Below, piece by piece: positions 7,821 to 9,276 of a stretch of 9,276 bases of DNA (position 1 is the first letter of the stretch; each line of letters starts with the position of its first letter). Source of the DNA: UBA11164 sp002420085 (lineage in GTDB: Bacteria > Pseudomonadota > Gammaproteobacteria > Xanthomonadales > Xanthomonadaceae); assembly GCA_031976395.1 (NCBI GenBank), contig DALYLJ010000133.1, positions 1 to 9,276 of the forward strand, in the 5' to 3' direction. The position numbers and the translations under genes were made by a program. The notes beneath the pieces were generated by a model. The model had not been told where the DNA came from. It saw only the letters and a program-made list of their open reading frames with translations, and did no database searches.

Positions 7821-8591
7821 ATGAACACGGATACGAGTGAAGGCGATCGCGGGCTGGTGGCGCCCTGTCGGGTGGTTCCGTTGAGCCGACCGCTGCACTG
7901 GCTGGCGGCCGGCTGGCGCGATTACCGATCGGCACCGGGCCTGTCGCTGCTGTATGGGGTGGTGATCGCGCTGGCGAGTCTGGCGATCTCGGTCCTGGCC
8001 TGGTCGCTGGGTCGGTTCGCCCTGTTGTCTCTGCTGCTGTCGGGGTTCGTGTTCGTCGCGCCCCTGCTGGCGGTCGGTCTGTACTCGGTCAGTCGCGAGC
8101 GCGAGGCCGGGCGGGCTCCGACACTCGATCACTCGTTCACCCTGGTCCGTCGAGTCGTCGGCCAGGCTGGCGTGTTCGCCCTGTTGCTGCTGGTCATCCT
8201 GCTGGTCTGGTCGCGGGCCGGGATGGTGCTGTATGCCCTGATTCCGGTCGAGCCGGGCGATCGATCGGCACTGATCGAACTGTTGACGATCGGCTCGATG
8301 GTGGGTGCGGTGTTTGCGACACTCACTTTCGCCACAGCCGCCTTTTCATTGCCGATGATCGCTGATCGTGGGGTCGATATGGTCACCGCCTGCCTGTCCA
8401 GCATCCATGCCGTGCTGCGCAATCGCGGTGCCGCCCTGGTCTGGGCGCTGCTGATCGTGTTGCTGACGGTGGTCGGTTTCGCCACCGCCTTCATCGGTCT
8501 GGTCGTGGTGATGCCCTGGCTCGCCTATGCCGCCTGGCATGGTTATCGAGAAATCATCGACGGCTCGGCCTGGCCGCGCCTGTCGCCATGA
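7821..8591 (+). CDS. DUF2189-family integral membrane protein
   Basis: The 256-residue protein resembles the DUF2189 family of predicted inner-membrane proteins, whose function is not established. The family-like N-terminal block PLSRPLHWLAAGWRDYRSAP (20-39) is followed by hydrophobic segments at about 40-62, 66-89, 117-140, 155-180 and 211-242. FVFVAPLLAVGLYSVSRERE after the second segment is also typical. I chose ATG 7821 because the RPL..GW..Y block starts soon after and G-rich sequence (ggggcaggg) stands just upstream. An in-frame ATG at 7731 would add 30 Arg/Cys-rich residues with no ribosome site. It is the first gene of a plus-strand pair, its stop overlapping the next start as ATGA. 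No functional link to the leucine genes is visible. Confidence 0.82.
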   Translation: MNTDTSEGDRGLVAPCRVVPLSRPLHWLAAGWRDYRSAPGLSLLYGVVIALASLAISVLAWSLGRFALLSLLLSGFVFVAPLLAVGLYSVSREREAGRAPTLDHSFTLVRRVVGQAGVFALLLLVILLVWSRAGMVLYALIPVEPGDRSALIELLTIGSMVGAVFATLTFATAAFSLPMIADRGVDMVTACLSSIHAVLRNRGAALVWALLIVLLTVVGFATAFIGLVVVMPWLAYAAWHGYREIIDGSAWPRLSP

Positions 8592-9187
8592 GCGAAATCG
8601 CGCCGATGAACGACGACCAGATCGGCGGCGCAGTCACCTGGACGGTGCCGCCAGTGGCGACCGCGCGCCTGCATCTGCGGCGCTTCGAGCCGGACGACTT
8701 CGATCTGCTCGATCGGCTCAACCGCGATCCGGCGGTGATGCAGCACATGGGCGGCCCGATGTCGCCGGATGCCAGCGCGATCATGCTGCGCGAGCGGATT
8801 CTCGACTATTACCAGGCGCATCCGGGACTCGGCATCTGGGCGACCCTGGCGTCCGATTCCGGCCGCTGCATCGGCATGCATGCGCTCAACCACATGCATG
8901 GCGAATCCCACATCCAGATCGGTTATCGCCTGTTTCCCGAGTTCTGGGGGCAGGGCTATGCCACCGAGATGAGCCGTGTGCTGATCCGTTACGGCTTCGA
9001 GTACCTGCGCCTGCCCACCATCGTCGGTATCACCGATCCAGGAAACCTCGGATCGCAACGGGTCTTGCTGAAGTGTGGACTGCATCCGGGTGGGCTGCGC
9101 TGGTTCGCGCACCCGGCCTATGCCGCCTACGGGCCGCAACTGTGGTACGAGTGCGATCGCGATGCCTGGCTGGCCAAGCACGGCTGA
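8588..9187 (+). CDS. GNAT-family N-acetyltransferase (RimJ/RimL-like)
   Basis: It is predicted to transfer an acetyl group from acetyl-CoA to an amine of unknown identity, in the cytoplasm. The 199-residue protein has the N-terminal TARLHLRRFEPDDFDLL pattern common to RimJ/RimL acetyltransferases. The acetyl-CoA loop IGYRLFPEFWGQGYATE has its core QGYA at 122-125, a variant of the Q/RxxGxG/A motif. Next come the VGITDPGNLGSQRVLLKCGL helix and a C-terminal WYECDRDAW strand. The start ATG overlaps the stop of the membrane-protein gene (ATGA, 8588-8591) and lacks its own ribosome site, so it probably depends on termination-reinitiation; Met7 (8606) is an alternative start. The substrate cannot be told from sequence. 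Confidence 0.88.
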   Translation: MSEIAPMNDDQIGGAVTWTVPPVATARLHLRRFEPDDFDLLDRLNRDPAVMQHMGGPMSPDASAIMLRERILDYYQAHPGLGIWATLASDSGRCIGMHALNHMHGESHIQIGYRLFPEFWGQGYATEMSRVLIRYGFEYLRLPTIVGITDPGNLGSQRVLLKCGLHPGGLRWFAHPAYAAYGPQLWYECDRDAWLAKHG

Positions 9188-9276
9188 CGCGATTCGGCAC
9201 CGGTGGCGAGCATGCGTTGGGTCAGCGCCAGGGTCTGGTCGAGACTGGGCCAGCCGGTGCCGCCGAGAACCTCGGC
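9127..9276 (-). CDS. Possible 3' end of a convergent gene, cut by the right edge
   Basis: An open minus-strand frame enters from the right edge and stops with TAG at 9127-9129. It reads AEVLGGTGWPSLDQTLALTQ and so on, with mostly G/C in third positions, better than the competing plus-strand frame from ATG 9211, which uses AGA codons. It would overlap the end of the acetyltransferase gene by 61 nt tail to tail. No family is recognised from 49 residues, and the last part, inside the overlap, looks less protein-like. Confidence 0.3.
   Translation of the reverse strand, partial: AEVLGGTGWPSLDQTLALTQRMLATGAESRQPCLASQASRSHSYHSCGP

Noticed and set aside
7506..8132. Extension of the thiolase frame to an ATG at 8132, giving 600 codons
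   Set aside because: The extra 209 residues are Gln/Arg-rich, antisense to the membrane-protein gene, and outside the thiolase fold. ATG 7505 has a ribosome site and the normal family N-terminus.
9211..9276. Plus-strand ATG at 9211 as the start of a third gene in the operon
   Set aside because: There is no clear ribosome site, and it has rare AGA codons and no recognisable N-terminus in the 22 residues available.

Overview
The window comes from a high-GC bacterium, most likely a gammaproteobacterium of the Xanthomonadales/Wenzhouxiangella/Chromatiales type. That placement rests on gene content, GC-rich codon use and family resemblance only; there is no rRNA or marker gene here. The core of the window is a leucine/isovalerate catabolism (liu) operon on the minus strand. 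No mobile element, CRISPR array, tRNA or rRNA was seen.

Layout, right to left on the minus strand. (1) A biosynthetic/degradative thiolase (6330-7505) resembles mitochondrial ACAT1 and has a plausible promoter in the divergent gap. (2) A small, very acidic Ala/Glu-rich lipoprotein (5891-6226) has its own TTGACA-type promoter and is closed by a strong cUUCGg terminator (5821-5844). (3) The liu operon follows: methylcrotonyl-CoA carboxylase beta subunit liuB (3962-5569), a membrane GGDEF diguanylate cyclase (2758-3930), 3-methylglutaconyl-CoA hydratase liuC (1894-2676) and methylcrotonyl-CoA carboxylase biotin-carboxylase subunit liuD (1-1810, cut by the left edge just where the biotinyl domain should begin). 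A candidate promoter with a 12-bp palindrome touching its -35 box lies in front of liuB.

On the plus strand, a DUF2189-type membrane protein (7821-8591) and a RimJ/RimL-like GNAT acetyltransferase (8588-9187) form a small operon with an ATGA overlap. The last 90 bases may hold the 3' part of a convergent minus-strand gene.

How the genes fit: LiuB plus LiuD carboxylate 3-methylcrotonyl-CoA, and LiuC hydrates the product to HMG-CoA. An HMG-CoA lyase (not in the window) would release acetoacetate and acetyl-CoA, and the thiolase can split acetoacetyl-CoA or 2-methylacetoacetyl-CoA. Isovaleryl-CoA dehydrogenase (liuA) and HMG-CoA lyase (liuE) are not seen. The most interesting feature is the intact diguanylate cyclase inside the carboxylase operon, preceded by a four-tract G-quadruplex-type motif where its ribosome binding site should be.
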